Shown one piece after another: positions 6,883 to 15,597 of a DNA stretch of 62,831 nt (position 1 is the first letter of the stretch; the number at the start of each line of letters is the position of its first letter). This stretch comes from a virus. The notes below the pieces were generated by a model, which searched no databases, was not told the DNA's origin, and saw only the letters and a program-made list of their open reading frames with translations. The DNA is taken from the IMG/VR virus record IMGVR_UViG_3300000325_000003, positions 1 through 62,831 of that record; one strand, 5' to 3'. The position numbers and the translations under genes were made by a program.

Positions 6883-7848
6883 ATGGCTGTAGCATTTAAA
6901 AGAAATCAAATACTCTCAAGGGGCGATCTCGACATCTTCCTCACAAACTCAAATGGGAATGTGTCTAATGCCGCTGAAATTACTTACGCACTTTATTATG
7001 TAGACCCTGGACCACCCGAAACAGATGTACTCATCGGTGATCAAGCTCGCATACCCGAAAACCCATCGGTAGGTGAATACTATGCATCTGTACGCATACC
7101 TACCACAGCTACCTATGGTCGCTATCGGATCAGATGGACCCTCAAAGAGTTGGTCAACAGCCAACCCCAAACGGTTGTACAAGAGTTCGGGGTAGTCGCA
7201 GAGAACGCTGTACTTGGATTACAACTCTCAGAAGCTCAAAAGTCTATGGTCTATAAGTTGCGTATGCTCCTTAGAGATCAGAACCCCGACAAGTATTATC
7301 ATTTCAGACCACCAGAGCATGAATCGAACATTGGTAGCTACAATCAAGTCTTTGGTCAAGTGTGGGAAGATGAGGAGATGCTTGAGTATCTTGAGAGAGC
7401 TTTAGATTGGTGGAATATGCAACCACCAGAAACTGAAGAACTCCAAAACCTTAACTCACTCGTAAATATTAAACCTGCTTGGAGAACTCCCATTCTTCAA
7501 GGGGCGATACAGTTTGCGGCTATGGCTCTTCAAGCAAACTGGATCGTAGACGAGTTCGATTATTCCATCGGGGGCATCTCTCTTAACATCGACAGGTCAA
7601 GCAAATATGAAGGACTCAAATCTTCGGCTGAACAAATGTGGTCGATGTCGGTTGAAGCTAAAGCAAGAACTACAAAATATATGCGTGGATTAAAACAACC
7701 CAAATATGGCGTGGGGATAAGAAGTGCCTTTGGCCCGCATGTTGGTCGGGGCGTTCTTTCGCCGCGGGGATTCCTTATTTTCCCTTTATTTCTAGGTACT
7801 TACGAGATGATTTCGGAGTTTTTGAGTGTGGCTCAAGGGGTGGTTTAG
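6883..7848 (+). CDS. Probable virion structural protein with N-terminal Ig-like domain
   Basis: 321 residues. Residues 1-105 are beta-rich with regularly spaced aromatic and Gly residues (Y-A-L-Y-Y-V-D-P-G, G-E-Y-Y-A-S-V, Y-G-R-Y-R-I-R-W), like an immunoglobulin-type sandwich. Residues ~115-270 are helical (Y-K-L-R-M-L-L-R-D, L-E-R-A-L-D-W-W-N). A segment near 275-295 reads Y-G-V-G-I-R-S-A-F-G-P followed by R-G-V-L-S-P-R. After that the sequence turns into hydrophobic text of different character, and the homing endonuclease gene follows within 65 bases. The tail may have been altered by that insertion. Strong AAAGGAGG before the ATG. A head-tail connector or neck role is a guess. Confidence 0.5.
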   Translation: MAVAFKRNQILSRGDLDIFLTNSNGNVSNAAEITYALYYVDPGPPETDVLIGDQARIPENPSVGEYYASVRIPTTATYGRYRIRWTLKELVNSQPQTVVQEFGVVAENAVLGLQLSEAQKSMVYKLRMLLRDQNPDKYYHFRPPEHESNIGSYNQVFGQVWEDEEMLEYLERALDWWNMQPPETEELQNLNSLVNIKPAWRTPILQGAIQFAAMALQANWIVDEFDYSIGGISLNIDRSSKYEGLKSSAEQMWSMSVEAKARTTKYMRGLKQPKYGVGIRSAFGPHVGRGVLSPRGFLIFPLFLGTYEMISEFLSVAQGVV

Positions 7849-7851
7849 GGG

Positions 7852-7881
7852 TTGACAAGCAAGCAAAGTTTGGTGTATAGT
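7852..7881 (+). promoter_or_regulatory. Host-type sigma-70 promoter of the homing endonuclease gene
   Basis: TTGACA at 7852-7857, an 18-base spacer and TATAGT at 7876-7881, followed by the ATG at 7911. This near-consensus host promoter is unlike the phage motifs elsewhere and fits an independently mobile gene. Confidence 0.75.
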
Positions 7882-7910
7882 ATCAATCTCCACTAAGAGA
7901 AAGGATACAT

Positions 7911-9014
7911 ATGTCAACTCATTGTCCAGCTTGTAAGAAAGTAGTAAAGGCAAAGGGTCTACCTTTGCACATTAAGGCTTGCCCCGATTGGGATACCAAG
8001 ATTGGAGTTCCCTCGTCCGAGTTCAACTTCGATGAGTATTTCCAAAGGGGTTTGTATGAACCTCAATTGATTGAGAGTGTGGACTACCTGTCTTGTAAGA
8101 TTTGTGGGTATCGTAAGAAGCGTATTGCCGACCATGTGAGGAAGGTGCATGGGTATGATGCGAAAGACTATCGTGCTAAGTATAACGCACTCACTTCGAT
8201 ACCTAAGACAAATGAGAAGCGTAAGGCTACAGTCAAAGAACGCTATGGTGTTGAGAATGTGTTCCAAGATGAGTCTGTAAAAGAGAAGATGAAAGAGACT
8301 AATCTTAAGCGTTATGGTGTAGAACAAATCGCCCATAGTGATGAGGTTAAAGAGAAGCGTAAAGCGACCAACCTAAAGCGTTATGGTGTAGAGAATGGGT
8401 TTGCTTCGGAGATCATCAAGGAACGCATTAAAAAGACGAACCTTGAGCGTTATGGTGTAGAACACCCTAATCAATGTGCCGAGCATAGAGAACGCACTAA
8501 AGCAACCAATCTTGAGCGTTATGGTACAGAACACTATTTACAAACTGACGAGTTCCAGGAGAAGCGTATTAATACTTGTCTTGAAAGGTATGGACTTCCT
8601 TTTGCTCCAAGTAGTGTGGCGAATAGATCGTCCGACAAACCTAACAAGCTAGAAAGCTACTTTGACTCGATTACACCAGAGAGGTTGGTCTACACAGGAA
8701 ACTTTTCTTATTGGTTGAGAGAGAGCAATAGGGCAAGAAATCCCGACTTCATCTATTTGTCGGAGAGTCAGTACGAGAGTTATGTTGCTGGTATTGTTAT
8801 CTTGAATGACTTACGAGTGTATAAGGTGGTGGAGGTCTTTGGAGACTACTGGCATGGGGAATCAAAGACGGGAAAGAGCAATGAGGAGCATGAGGCAGAG
8901 GTAGTAGATTACTATGCTCGTTGTGGTGTGTCTTGCCTTGTGATTTGGGAGGGAGAGATTCGTTCAGACGAGGAGTCTGTGATTGATAGATTTGTGAGTT
9001 TCCTTACTTCGTAG
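7911..9014 (+). CDS. Free-standing homing endonuclease, Vsr-like (EDxHD/I-Bth0305I-type)
   Basis: 367 residues. Two zinc fingers come first (C5, C8, H20, C24; then C62, C65, H75, H80). Residues ~100-225 hold five or six copies of a [K/E]-R-Y-G-V-E-x-repeat of ~25 residues, a DNA-binding array typical of phage homing nucleases. The C-terminal third carries V-F-G-D-Y-W-H-G (G311-G316), C-L-V-I-W-E-G-E-I and upstream R-N-P-D-F, the hallmarks of Vsr/very-short-patch nuclease folds recruited as homing enzymes. The gene has its own sigma-70 promoter and lies directly behind a structural gene, as expected of an invading element. Such enzymes cut intron- or insert-less alleles. Confidence 0.8.
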   Translation: MSTHCPACKKVVKAKGLPLHIKACPDWDTKIGVPSSEFNFDEYFQRGLYEPQLIESVDYLSCKICGYRKKRIADHVRKVHGYDAKDYRAKYNALTSIPKTNEKRKATVKERYGVENVFQDESVKEKMKETNLKRYGVEQIAHSDEVKEKRKATNLKRYGVENGFASEIIKERIKKTNLERYGVEHPNQCAEHRERTKATNLERYGTEHYLQTDEFQEKRINTCLERYGLPFAPSSVANRSSDKPNKLESYFDSITPERLVYTGNFSYWLRESNRARNPDFIYLSESQYESYVAGIVILNDLRVYKVVEVFGDYWHGESKTGKSNEEHEAEVVDYYARCGVSCLVIWEGEIRSDEESVIDRFVSFLTS

Positions 9015-9029
9015 TAACCCCTTATTTAT
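9014..9029 (+). promoter_or_regulatory. Promoter-like motif B (GTAACCCCTTATTTAT)
   Basis: A full-length copy of the 16-base motif, followed by CATATAAAG and lying 49 bases before the ATG at 9078. Identical or near-identical copies lie at 32440, 51053, 61741, 31746 and 13361, each oriented towards a gene or RNA. Confidence 0.5.
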
Positions 9030-9077
9030 CATATAAAGACCGACAGGGTATGATTACGAGATATAAGGAGAAGCAAT

Positions 9078-11585
9078 ATGAGAAAAGAACAAGATGTAAA
9101 TGCGTTCCTAAGAGGCATCCTCGAAAAAGAGGTCGGGGATAGCTTCACAACAATATCTGGTCGAAATTGGGCTACCGATGGAGTCTTAGATTGGGAAACA
9201 CCAAGTAAGACACCTGTAAGGGTTTTACTTGAAGCTAAGTATGGCACAGACCTAACGATTGAAACTGCTCGATCAAGTGTTCTTGCTCAAGCTCTCTATT
9301 ACTGCAAGAGGTTTGAGGAAAATGGGCATGATCTACCTAGCGTCATTTTCATTGGAGATGAAAAGTTTTGCTTTGTGGTGAGTTTTGAGTCTATCAAAAG
9401 TTTCTTAGACGCTAACATAGATTGGGGTAGACGACCTAGTTCACCCGATCCCGAACTAAAGGTAGCCGTTGATGTGCATCTTGAGTCTGTGTTTGAAGTA
9501 GATGGGAAGAAGCTCAAACAACTTTGTGAGCAACTATCCGAAGGGGCTATTGTTAAGGTAAAGCCTTCGGAGAAGAACATCAGTGCAATGTATCAGTATT
9601 GGGTTGATCATATCTTTCCTAAAGATCGTTATCAGCCTGTTGAGATGATCGACCTTTTCTTCGGGTGTGTGTTTTACTCAGAGGAAGATGGCAACTATGC
9701 TTATGAACACCCTTCAAAGAAAGACACCATCATCTTGGGAGGCAAAGAGTACACTCTAAACCTTTCCTCTATGCGAGCATTCTTTGAGCGTAGAGAGCGT
9801 GGTTTATCTGCAAAAGACATTGATAAGCTATTATCTATGAGAGATCGTATCATCGAGGACGATACTCGTAGACGACAAGGTGCGTTCTATACACCTACTT
9901 TATGGGTAGATGAAGCACATTCTGAGATGGACAAAGTGCTTGGTGAAACATGGAGAGATGACTGTATCGTGTGGGATTGTTGTGCTGGTACAGGTAACTT
10001 GACTAGAGACTATGACTTTAAGAATCTTATCTTATCTACTGCTGAAGAATCAGATGTTATAGCAATGAAAAGAGAAGAATATAATTATGGGTCAGAGGTC
10101 TTTCAGTATGACTTTTTAAACCCAGAAACAGAAAGTCCATTCTTTGAGGGAACTGACAATGTATTGCCCTTATCTGTAAAGAAGATCTTAAAAGAAGGGG
10201 CAGAGAGTGGAAAGCGATTAGTATTTCTTATTAACCCTCCTTATGCTACCGCAGGTATAAACGGAAAAAAAGGAACTTCAAAAGAAGGCGTAGCTAAGAC
10301 TATTGCAAATGAGGAAATGAAAAAAGCAAAATTAGGGTCTTGCTCTCAACAACTTTATACTCAGTTCTTATTTCAATGTGAGCGAGTAGCGTCTGAGTAT
10401 GGATTTAAAAGTAAGAGCGTAGGCGTGTTCTCCCCCCCACTTATTATAACAAGTGGTTCTTTCTCTAAGTTCAGGCCCTACTGGTATAGCCGTTATAATT
10501 ATAAGTCTGGCTTTATGTTTCAAGCGTCCCATTTCGCTGATGTGAAGGGGTCTTGGGGCGTTAGCTTTACACTGTGGAACGAGGGCAAGACTAATATAAA
10601 GCAGGACTTGCCTGTCACTTTAAAAGACATAAAAGATGATAGTATCATTTCCCTTTCTGAAAAGTATCTTTACACTTCCGATGGCAGAGAGGCTTCAAAA
10701 TGGGCTATGGCTTATACAGAAAGAGGAATTTTAGATTTACCACAACAATCTTCTGGATTGTCTTTAAGTAAAGATGGTAATTGTCGTGTGGCTTCCCCCC
10801 ACCTTTGTTACATGAACAACAAGGGGAATTGTATAATGTATAACGCACAAGAGGTTTATATCACTTCTAGTGCTTGTAGTCGAAATAGGGGTTTCTCTTT
10901 AAATGCAGGTGAAAGCTGGAGACGAGCTATCGCCCTTTACTCAGCACGAAAACTCGTAAAGGGTAATTGGGTAAATGACAAAGACGAATATCTAGCTCCT
11001 CAGACTGAGAAAGAAGGTTATGAACAATGGGTAGATGACTGCCATGTTTATGCTCTACTTCATATTTCTAACAACATGACCTCTATGAGAGATGTCGAGT
11101 ACAAAGGTAAGACTCATAACATCCACAACCATTTCTTTTGGTTGACTCGTAAAGAAGCTCTTGACCTGTATGGCTCACATAAGAGTGCTAGAAGCCTTTA
11201 TCGTGATGCCAAAGCAAATCCGATTCCCTCTCACCATGAGGGTGGTCTCGTAGACGCATCAGAATGGACTAAGAATGGCGACCCTTACTTTTCCCATGTC
11301 TTACCCTCGCTTAACCTTTCACCTCTTGCTCAAGAGATCATGAGCGATCTAAACGATCTTTTTGTTGAGAGCTTTGAGCTGAGGTCTAAGACATCAAAAG
11401 TCATTGAGAAAGGTAAGGAGATTGATCTCCATCTCAACGCTTGGGATGCGGGTATCTATCAACATAAGAAAATGTGGTATACTGAGCCTACACTTAAAGC
11501 TAAGTGGGAGTCCTTAAGGGTAAAACATCAACAGCTCGCTAAAAGCCTTGAGCATGGTGTCTACACATTCGGGTTCTTAAAGTAA
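9078..11585 (+). CDS. Type IIG-like restriction-modification protein (PD-(D/E)xK nuclease + adenine methyltransferase)
   Basis: 835 residues. The N-terminal domain carries D38 (G-V-L-D-W) and E52-A-K54 (L-L-E-A-K-Y-G), a PD-(D/E)xK nuclease core. The central domain has the SAM-binding motif V-W-D-C-C-A-G-T-G-N-L (from residue 298) and catalytic N386-P-P-Y of gamma-type N6-adenine methyltransferases. Residues ~430-830 probably form the target-recognition and spacer region. This order is that of type IIG enzymes, which cut and methylate DNA from one polypeptide. A phage copy could modify phage DNA or attack competing DNA. An alternative is a methylation-only enzyme with a structural nuclease remnant. 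Motif B precedes it. Confidence 0.75.
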   Translation: MRKEQDVNAFLRGILEKEVGDSFTTISGRNWATDGVLDWETPSKTPVRVLLEAKYGTDLTIETARSSVLAQALYYCKRFEENGHDLPSVIFIGDEKFCFVVSFESIKSFLDANIDWGRRPSSPDPELKVAVDVHLESVFEVDGKKLKQLCEQLSEGAIVKVKPSEKNISAMYQYWVDHIFPKDRYQPVEMIDLFFGCVFYSEEDGNYAYEHPSKKDTIILGGKEYTLNLSSMRAFFERRERGLSAKDIDKLLSMRDRIIEDDTRRRQGAFYTPTLWVDEAHSEMDKVLGETWRDDCIVWDCCAGTGNLTRDYDFKNLILSTAEESDVIAMKREEYNYGSEVFQYDFLNPETESPFFEGTDNVLPLSVKKILKEGAESGKRLVFLINPPYATAGINGKKGTSKEGVAKTIANEEMKKAKLGSCSQQLYTQFLFQCERVASEYGFKSKSVGVFSPPLIITSGSFSKFRPYWYSRYNYKSGFMFQASHFADVKGSWGVSFTLWNEGKTNIKQDLPVTLKDIKDDSIISLSEKYLYTSDGREASKWAMAYTERGILDLPQQSSGLSLSKDGNCRVASPHLCYMNNKGNCIMYNAQEVYITSSACSRNRGFSLNAGESWRRAIALYSARKLVKGNWVNDKDEYLAPQTEKEGYEQWVDDCHVYALLHISNNMTSMRDVEYKGKTHNIHNHFFWLTRKEALDLYGSHKSARSLYRDAKANPIPSHHEGGLVDASEWTKNGDPYFSHVLPSLNLSPLAQEIMSDLNDLFVESFELRSKTSKVIEKGKEIDLHLNAWDAGIYQHKKMWYTEPTLKAKWESLRVKHQQLAKSLEHGVYTFGFLK

Positions 11586-11592
11586 GATTCTT

Positions 11593-11607
11593 ATAACTGT
11601 TTTATAC
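11593..11607 (+). promoter_or_regulatory. Promoter-like motif A variant
   Basis: ATAACTGTTTTATAC, about 50 bases upstream of the Ntn-hydrolase gene on the same strand; a weak match to the ATAGTTTWTTTATA family. Confidence 0.35.
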
Positions 11608-11654
11608 CCTTGTATTAGTAAGACAAGTCTTAATAGAAGACAAGGAGAGTTAAA

Positions 11655-13064
11655 ATGAAAAAAGACGCTTGTGTAATTGCACTCACTCATCTGAACGATA
11701 AAAAAGTAGTATTTAAGAACAGGGATCGAAACTACACCCCTAGTTTTAAGGTATTCCATGTGATTGCAGATAATGGAACAGAGATTGTGTACTTTCAAGA
11801 TACAATCTCTGGTTGGGTAGAAGGAATGAATGAATACGGCATTTGCATAACGAATGCGGCTTTAGCTGTAAACCATGATGAAAAAGAGGGTAAGAAGCGT
11901 TTACCTGGAGATCGTAATCGGTTTTCTAAAGACGCTTGGAGGTTTTTAGAGGCATTGAAATGTAAGTCTCTTTTAGAAGCTGTGGATCGTATGACGAATT
12001 ACAGAAAGGGTGTGAGAGGTCATACTATAGTCACTGATCACAAAAACACTTTTATAGTGGAGATGACAAGTCAACATGAGGCAAAAGTAGAAGAGATTGT
12101 AGACAAAAACTTTGTGAGGACAAATCATGGAGCGAGACATCCCGATGCAGGTTATACACATGGGGAATCTCTTGAATCTTCAAAGCAAAGGCAAGAAAAG
12201 ACCTATAAGCTACTAGACTCTAACCTAAGATCTCCTATGGACATGATTAGAAAACTATACAAACAGAGAATCAAAGAGATAGACAACCCTTTTAATGTTG
12301 TTCGTAAAGTGGATATGTACACTAGCAATCAGATTATTTTTGAGCCTTCAAAAAAGAAGATGACGATTATTACAATTGATGAGGATGCTATTTATGAGGG
12401 GTATGAAAAGCAGTTCAAAGGCCCTGCAAAATGTAAGGTTTGCGTTAAGAAGGTGCATGAAAGCAAAGACGGTAAAGTAGTTCTTGAGAATGTAGACTTA
12501 AACCCATTAGAGGTTAAACCAAAATCCACGCATAAAAACGCACTAAAAGTTTTTGCCTATGGGTCTTTGATGTATGAGCCGATTTCTTCAGATGACATTT
12601 GTAATGAAGGAAAGGCTTTCATTAATGGAATCTCAAGAAATTTGAATCTGCAATCCAAGAGTAGGGGTCACCTTGTTTTTGGAACTGTACCCTACGGAAG
12701 AATGGAAGGCACTTTATATGAATACCCTATCGAGAAAACGGAAGAGATTTTAAAAGAGTTAGACAAAAGAGAAGGGTTTAATGGAACAAGTACAAGTATG
12801 TACTTGAGAAGGACTTTGACAGCTTTTACGAAGGAGAACCCTGATGGTGTTTCTTGTATTGTTTACATCACCAACGAGGAAAGCGATCAGTATCAAGGCT
12901 CTTTTGAAAAGCAAGAGATAGCAGAACTACTTTTAGAGAACCCTGACTTTGATGAATACTTCTATGGGACTAGCATCGCTTTAGACGCTATAAACGGACA
13001 GGATAAATACCTAAACAAATTGAAAGATGAACATTGGCCCAAGAAGATGGAAAAGCTCAAATAA
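11655..13064 (+). CDS. Fusion of Ntn-hydrolase (C45/acyltransferase-like) and gamma-glutamylcyclotransferase-like domain
   Basis: 469 residues. Residues 1-~260 resemble the penicillin-acylase/acid-ceramidase-like Ntn hydrolases: a candidate nucleophile Cys6 near the N-terminus, then K-N-R-D (22-24) at the usual Arg/Asp position, W-V-E-G-M-N-E-Y-G and N-H-G-A-R. If so, the first five residues must be removed to expose the Cys. Residues ~295-430 form a gamma-glutamylcyclotransferase/AIG2 fold: F-A-Y-G-S-L (Y302-L305) and the catalytic Glu in L-D-K-R-E-G-F (E373). A C-P-x-C-like pair (C-K-V-C) lies between. The fusion suggests processing of amide- or gamma-glutamyl-linked small molecules. Whether the substrate is host cell wall, glutathione or a modified nucleotide is unknown. 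Confidence 0.6.
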   Translation: MKKDACVIALTHLNDKKVVFKNRDRNYTPSFKVFHVIADNGTEIVYFQDTISGWVEGMNEYGICITNAALAVNHDEKEGKKRLPGDRNRFSKDAWRFLEALKCKSLLEAVDRMTNYRKGVRGHTIVTDHKNTFIVEMTSQHEAKVEEIVDKNFVRTNHGARHPDAGYTHGESLESSKQRQEKTYKLLDSNLRSPMDMIRKLYKQRIKEIDNPFNVVRKVDMYTSNQIIFEPSKKKMTIITIDEDAIYEGYEKQFKGPAKCKVCVKKVHESKDGKVVLENVDLNPLEVKPKSTHKNALKVFAYGSLMYEPISSDDICNEGKAFINGISRNLNLQSKSRGHLVFGTVPYGRMEGTLYEYPIEKTEEILKELDKREGFNGTSTSMYLRRTLTAFTKENPDGVSCIVYITNEESDQYQGSFEKQEIAELLLENPDFDEYFYGTSIALDAINGQDKYLNKLKDEHWPKKMEKLK

Positions 13065-13129
13065 AAAATGTAAAGCTCAAATCCTTCGTAAAAGCTGTAT
13101 AACTTTAAATATCTTGAAAGGAATAAGCG

Positions 13130-13252
13130 ATGTGGTGTCTCGAAGCAATTAAGCACATGAACAAACCCAAACCTAAAAAAACAAGCAAGGAGAAATCCAA
13201 GACTGAAAAATCACAATCCAAACCGAGAGAAGATCAAACTAGTTCGAGCTAG
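13130..13252 (+). CDS. Small Lys/Ser-rich peptide (40 residues)
   Basis: AAAGGA precedes the ATG by eight bases. The product M-W-C-L-E-A-I-K-H-M-N-K-P-K-P is followed by a Lys/Ser/Glu-rich disordered tail ending S-S-S. No family. It sits alone between the fusion gene and the motif-B operon. Confidence 0.4.
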   Translation: MWCLEAIKHMNKPKPKKTSKEKSKTEKSQSKPREDQTSSS

Positions 13253-13360
13253 AAAGCGATCCATAGAAGTGATTTGGTCAAGTCTTTGAGAAGAAGATCG
13301 AAGTCTATTTTAGAGAAATCCTTTAGAGTAGATTCTGGGTACCCTTGAGTTATCATGTGC

Positions 13361-13376
13361 GTAACCCTTTATATAT
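13361..13376 (+). promoter_or_regulatory. Promoter-like motif B variant
   Basis: GTAACCCTTTATATAT, one of two variants with CCCTTT instead of CCCCTT, 20 bases before the ATG of the next gene with AAGGAGG in between. Confidence 0.45.
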
Positions 13377-13395
13377 AACTAGTAAGGAGGTAAAC

Positions 13396-13746
13396 ATGAT
13401 TACCACAAAGAAAAATGGAATGACAAAAATTGAGGTCGATGTTCTCGACTGCGATGAGTTCAAGTACGCATACGCAGACCAAATCCTACAGGAGTTGGGG
13501 GTGGATCGTAGGGACGGGGTTGAGCCTTTAAGGGGTGGTGACCCTTGGTACATACAGGGGGATTTACATGGAATCCATGTCTCTGCAACCTTCAATTCCT
13601 ACGAAAATCTCACCCTGAGTGTTTTCGACAAGAAAGTTTCATATAAAGATTCAATGAAAGATACTTTAAACAAATTTATTGAAACTTATAGGGAAGGGTG
13701 GAATGAACATCACCACAGTACAAGAAAAAGAGAGGGTAATGTGTGA
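13396..13746 (+). CDS. Small acidic protein, unknown
   Basis: 116 residues. The ATG at 13396 is chosen because AAGGAGG lies six bases upstream; the frame opens further to 13345 without a ribosome site. It contains I-H-G-V-like beta text (G-D-L-H-G-I-H-V-S-A-T-F) and ends with a His/Arg-rich tail. The layout (helical N-terminus, H-G-I/V-x-V strand, aromatic C-terminal helix with W) resembles the following overlapping gene, so the pair may be distant paralogues. No function assigned. Confidence 0.5.
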   Translation: MITTKKNGMTKIEVDVLDCDEFKYAYADQILQELGVDRRDGVEPLRGGDPWYIQGDLHGIHVSATFNSYENLTLSVFDKKVSYKDSMKDTLNKFIETYREGWNEHHHSTRKREGNV

Positions 13747-14086
13747 ACCCTCATATTATAAATGGTGGCAGAATTGCTCCCCATCATTTAAAGATGTCTT
13801 GGAGAAAGTCTGCAAAGAATGTGGGTCGTCTGACCCCCCGACCTTTGATGACGATACCTCAACGGTGATCTCATGCACCATTCATGGAGTTGAGATTACC
13901 ATTGTCAAAAACACAAACCTAAACCCGAACCTCATTAAAACAAAAATGAGGTGCAAGACTGCAAAACATGATTGGATTTCTCTTGAGGTTCAAGAGTCTA
14001 ATCTTTACATCCCCTATTTCCAAACATTCCTAAGCAATCTAAGGAATGTTTGGTATCAGCAATACAGAGTCGATATAGGCGTTTAA
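13703..14086 (+). CDS. Small protein overlapping the previous gene, unknown
   Basis: About 127 residues from 13703 (AAGG five bases upstream). An alternative ATG at 13739 overlaps the stop of the preceding gene with a GAGAGGG nearby and would give 115 residues. Contains C-K-E-C-G, T-I-H-G-V-E-I-T-I and an aromatic C-terminus (N-V-W-Y-Q-Q-Y). Shares the overall layout of the preceding gene. Translationally coupled to it, and convergent with the acidic protein gene whose stop overlaps at 14083-14086. Confidence 0.45.
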   Translation: MNITTVQEKERVMCEPSYYKWWQNCSPSFKDVLEKVCKECGSSDPPTFDDDTSTVISCTIHGVEITIVKNTNLNPNLIKTKMRCKTAKHDWISLEVQESNLYIPYFQTFLSNLRNVWYQQYRVDIGV

Positions 14087-15015
14087 GCCTCTTCAATGCC
14101 CTTTTGGATGGCTGTGATTACACCTTTAGTCTCAACAGCCATGATCGCTTCAAGAGTCGCTTGGTCATCACCGTACATCTCTAAAGCGATCTTAGCTCTC
14201 TTACTCCAATGCTTAGAGGTGTCCCACTCGATACCTCCTAAAAGAAATTTAATCTTAGAGTTATCTTTACCTACTGCAACAGCACCCTGTGCAGGATCAA
14301 CATCTCCATCAATCGCTTGAAGGATTTGAGCGTTCTCTAGGTCTTGCTCATCTACTTCCTCATCAAGATCAAGATCAGAGAAAAGATCATCCTCTTCTGT
14401 GACCACTGGCTCGACAGTAGCAGTCTTGGTCACAGAGGCTTGCATATTGTCGAGTTTAGAAACTTCCGAACTTGCTTGATTCCCATCAGAAATCACAGTC
14501 TTGGTGCTAGTCGCTGTCTTGAGATTGACCTTACCCACAGATTTAGCCCCTTGATACTCTGCGACACCATCACCTGCACTTGAAGCACCAGCAATTTCTG
14601 CTCCCGATTTATTCACCACCTTAGCAACAGGTCGAATGTCGTTATCTTGGTTCTCCACAACGAGAGGGAACTTCTTAGTTTTAGCAACCTTTTTTGGTTT
14701 AACCTCTGCAACAGCTCTTTCCTCATCATAGACGGTCTGAATAGGCATTGCTTTTTTAGGTGGTGCAGGTGCAGGTGCAGGTGCAACTTCTGCTACAGGA
14801 TCACTCACACCCTCCTCAACAAGTGTTAGCCACCCTCGCTTAAGACCTGCCTTAAGTTCGGGCATATCTGTATTTTGTCCGTTGAACTTGAGTGAGAAGC
14901 CGTCAAAGTCAACGATGTCTCCCTCATAGATGTTCCTCTCAAGGCGACCAAGATGAATGGTTGAGTTTGCCTTGAGCTGAACGAAGGTCCCTTTTTTGAA
15001 TGTAAAGTCACTCAT
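14083..15015 (-). CDS. Acidic/low-complexity protein with folded N- and C-terminal domains
   Basis: 310 residues. Residues 1-68 form a small beta domain (K-K-G-T-F-V-Q-L, E-G-D-I-V-D-F-D-G). Then follows a ~160-residue Ala/Pro/Val/Lys-rich linker (A-P-A-P-A-P-P-K-K) that is probably disordered. An acidic patch (E-E-D-D-L-F-S-D-L-D-L-D-E-E) leads into a helical C-terminus. The acidic patch resembles protein-interaction tips of single-strand-binding systems. No family recognised. ATGGAGAA ribosome site. Motif A upstream at 15060. Confidence 0.55.
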   Translation of the reverse strand: MSDFTFKKGTFVQLKANSTIHLGRLERNIYEGDIVDFDGFSLKFNGQNTDMPELKAGLKRGWLTLVEEGVSDPVAEVAPAPAPAPPKKAMPIQTVYDEERAVAEVKPKKVAKTKKFPLVVENQDNDIRPVAKVVNKSGAEIAGASSAGDGVAEYQGAKSVGKVNLKTATSTKTVISDGNQASSEVSKLDNMQASVTKTATVEPVVTEEDDLFSDLDLDEEVDEQDLENAQILQAIDGDVDPAQGAVAVGKDNSKIKFLLGGIEWDTSKHWSKRAKIALEMYGDDQATLEAIMAVETKGVITAIQKGIEEA

Positions 15016-15059
15016 TTATTTATTCTCCATTAATGTAGATTAGGTTATTTATACTCTAC

Positions 15060-15078
15060 CTATAAACAAACTAAAAAT
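15060..15078 (-). promoter_or_regulatory. Promoter-like motif A
   Basis: On the minus strand this reads TTAGTTTGTTTATAG, 45 bases before the ATG at 15015. It fits the ATAGTTTWTTTATA family. Confidence 0.45.
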
Positions 15079-15129
15079 CGCAACCTATATTACCATGAAC
15101 CCTACAAATCTACACAAAAAGGAGTTCCC

Positions 15130-15597
15130 ATGTTTCTTTTATACGCTATACTATCCTACCTCCTCTGGGCATACATACACGAGTACGCTCACCTGCTAAC
15201 CGCTAAAAAACTCGTAGGAGTCAAGTCTTACTCCATGAAGATCTATCCTCATACCCATCCTCGACTTGGACTTGTGTTCGCCTCTGTCAGTTATGAGTTT
15301 GAAAAAACCATGACCAAAGCTGAAAAAACTAAGATCTCTTTCGCTCCACGAATCCCAGACGCAATCGCTCTTTTCCTGTTCCCCTTCACTTATAACTTAG
15401 ATCTCTTTTGGATCATATTAGTTGGAGGGGGTTTGGTCGATACCATAAGAGGTTCGTTTATCTTTAGCCCTACAAGCGACATCAAGAGATATTGTGATGG
15501 TTGGGGTTTACATTACCCCTACATCAGAACAGTCCAGTTATCGCTTGTAGGATTAAGTCTCTCTCTCTTTATTCTCCTTAGAGGATTACAAAGTTGA
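15130..15597 (+). CDS. Integral-membrane zinc metalloprotease-like protein (M50/DUF3267-like)
   Basis: 155 residues with strong AAGGAG upstream. The first helix contains H-E-Y-A-H (residues ~17-21), an HExxH zinc site embedded in a membrane segment (L-L-W-A-Y-I-H-E-Y-A-H-L-L). Three further hydrophobic segments follow, and S-P-T-S-D-I-K-R-Y-C-D offers an Asp that could be the third ligand. This layout is that of mini site-2 (M50-like) intramembrane proteases. It is very short for the class. A phage copy could cut host anti-sigma or signal proteins; an inactive membrane protein is the alternative. Its 3' end overlaps the convergent giant fibre gene by 20 bases. Confidence 0.6.
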   Translation: MFLLYAILSYLLWAYIHEYAHLLTAKKLVGVKSYSMKIYPHTHPRLGLVFASVSYEFEKTMTKAEKTKISFAPRIPDAIALFLFPFTYNLDLFWIILVGGGLVDTIRGSFIFSPTSDIKRYCDGWGLHYPYIRTVQLSLVGLSLSLFILLRGLQS

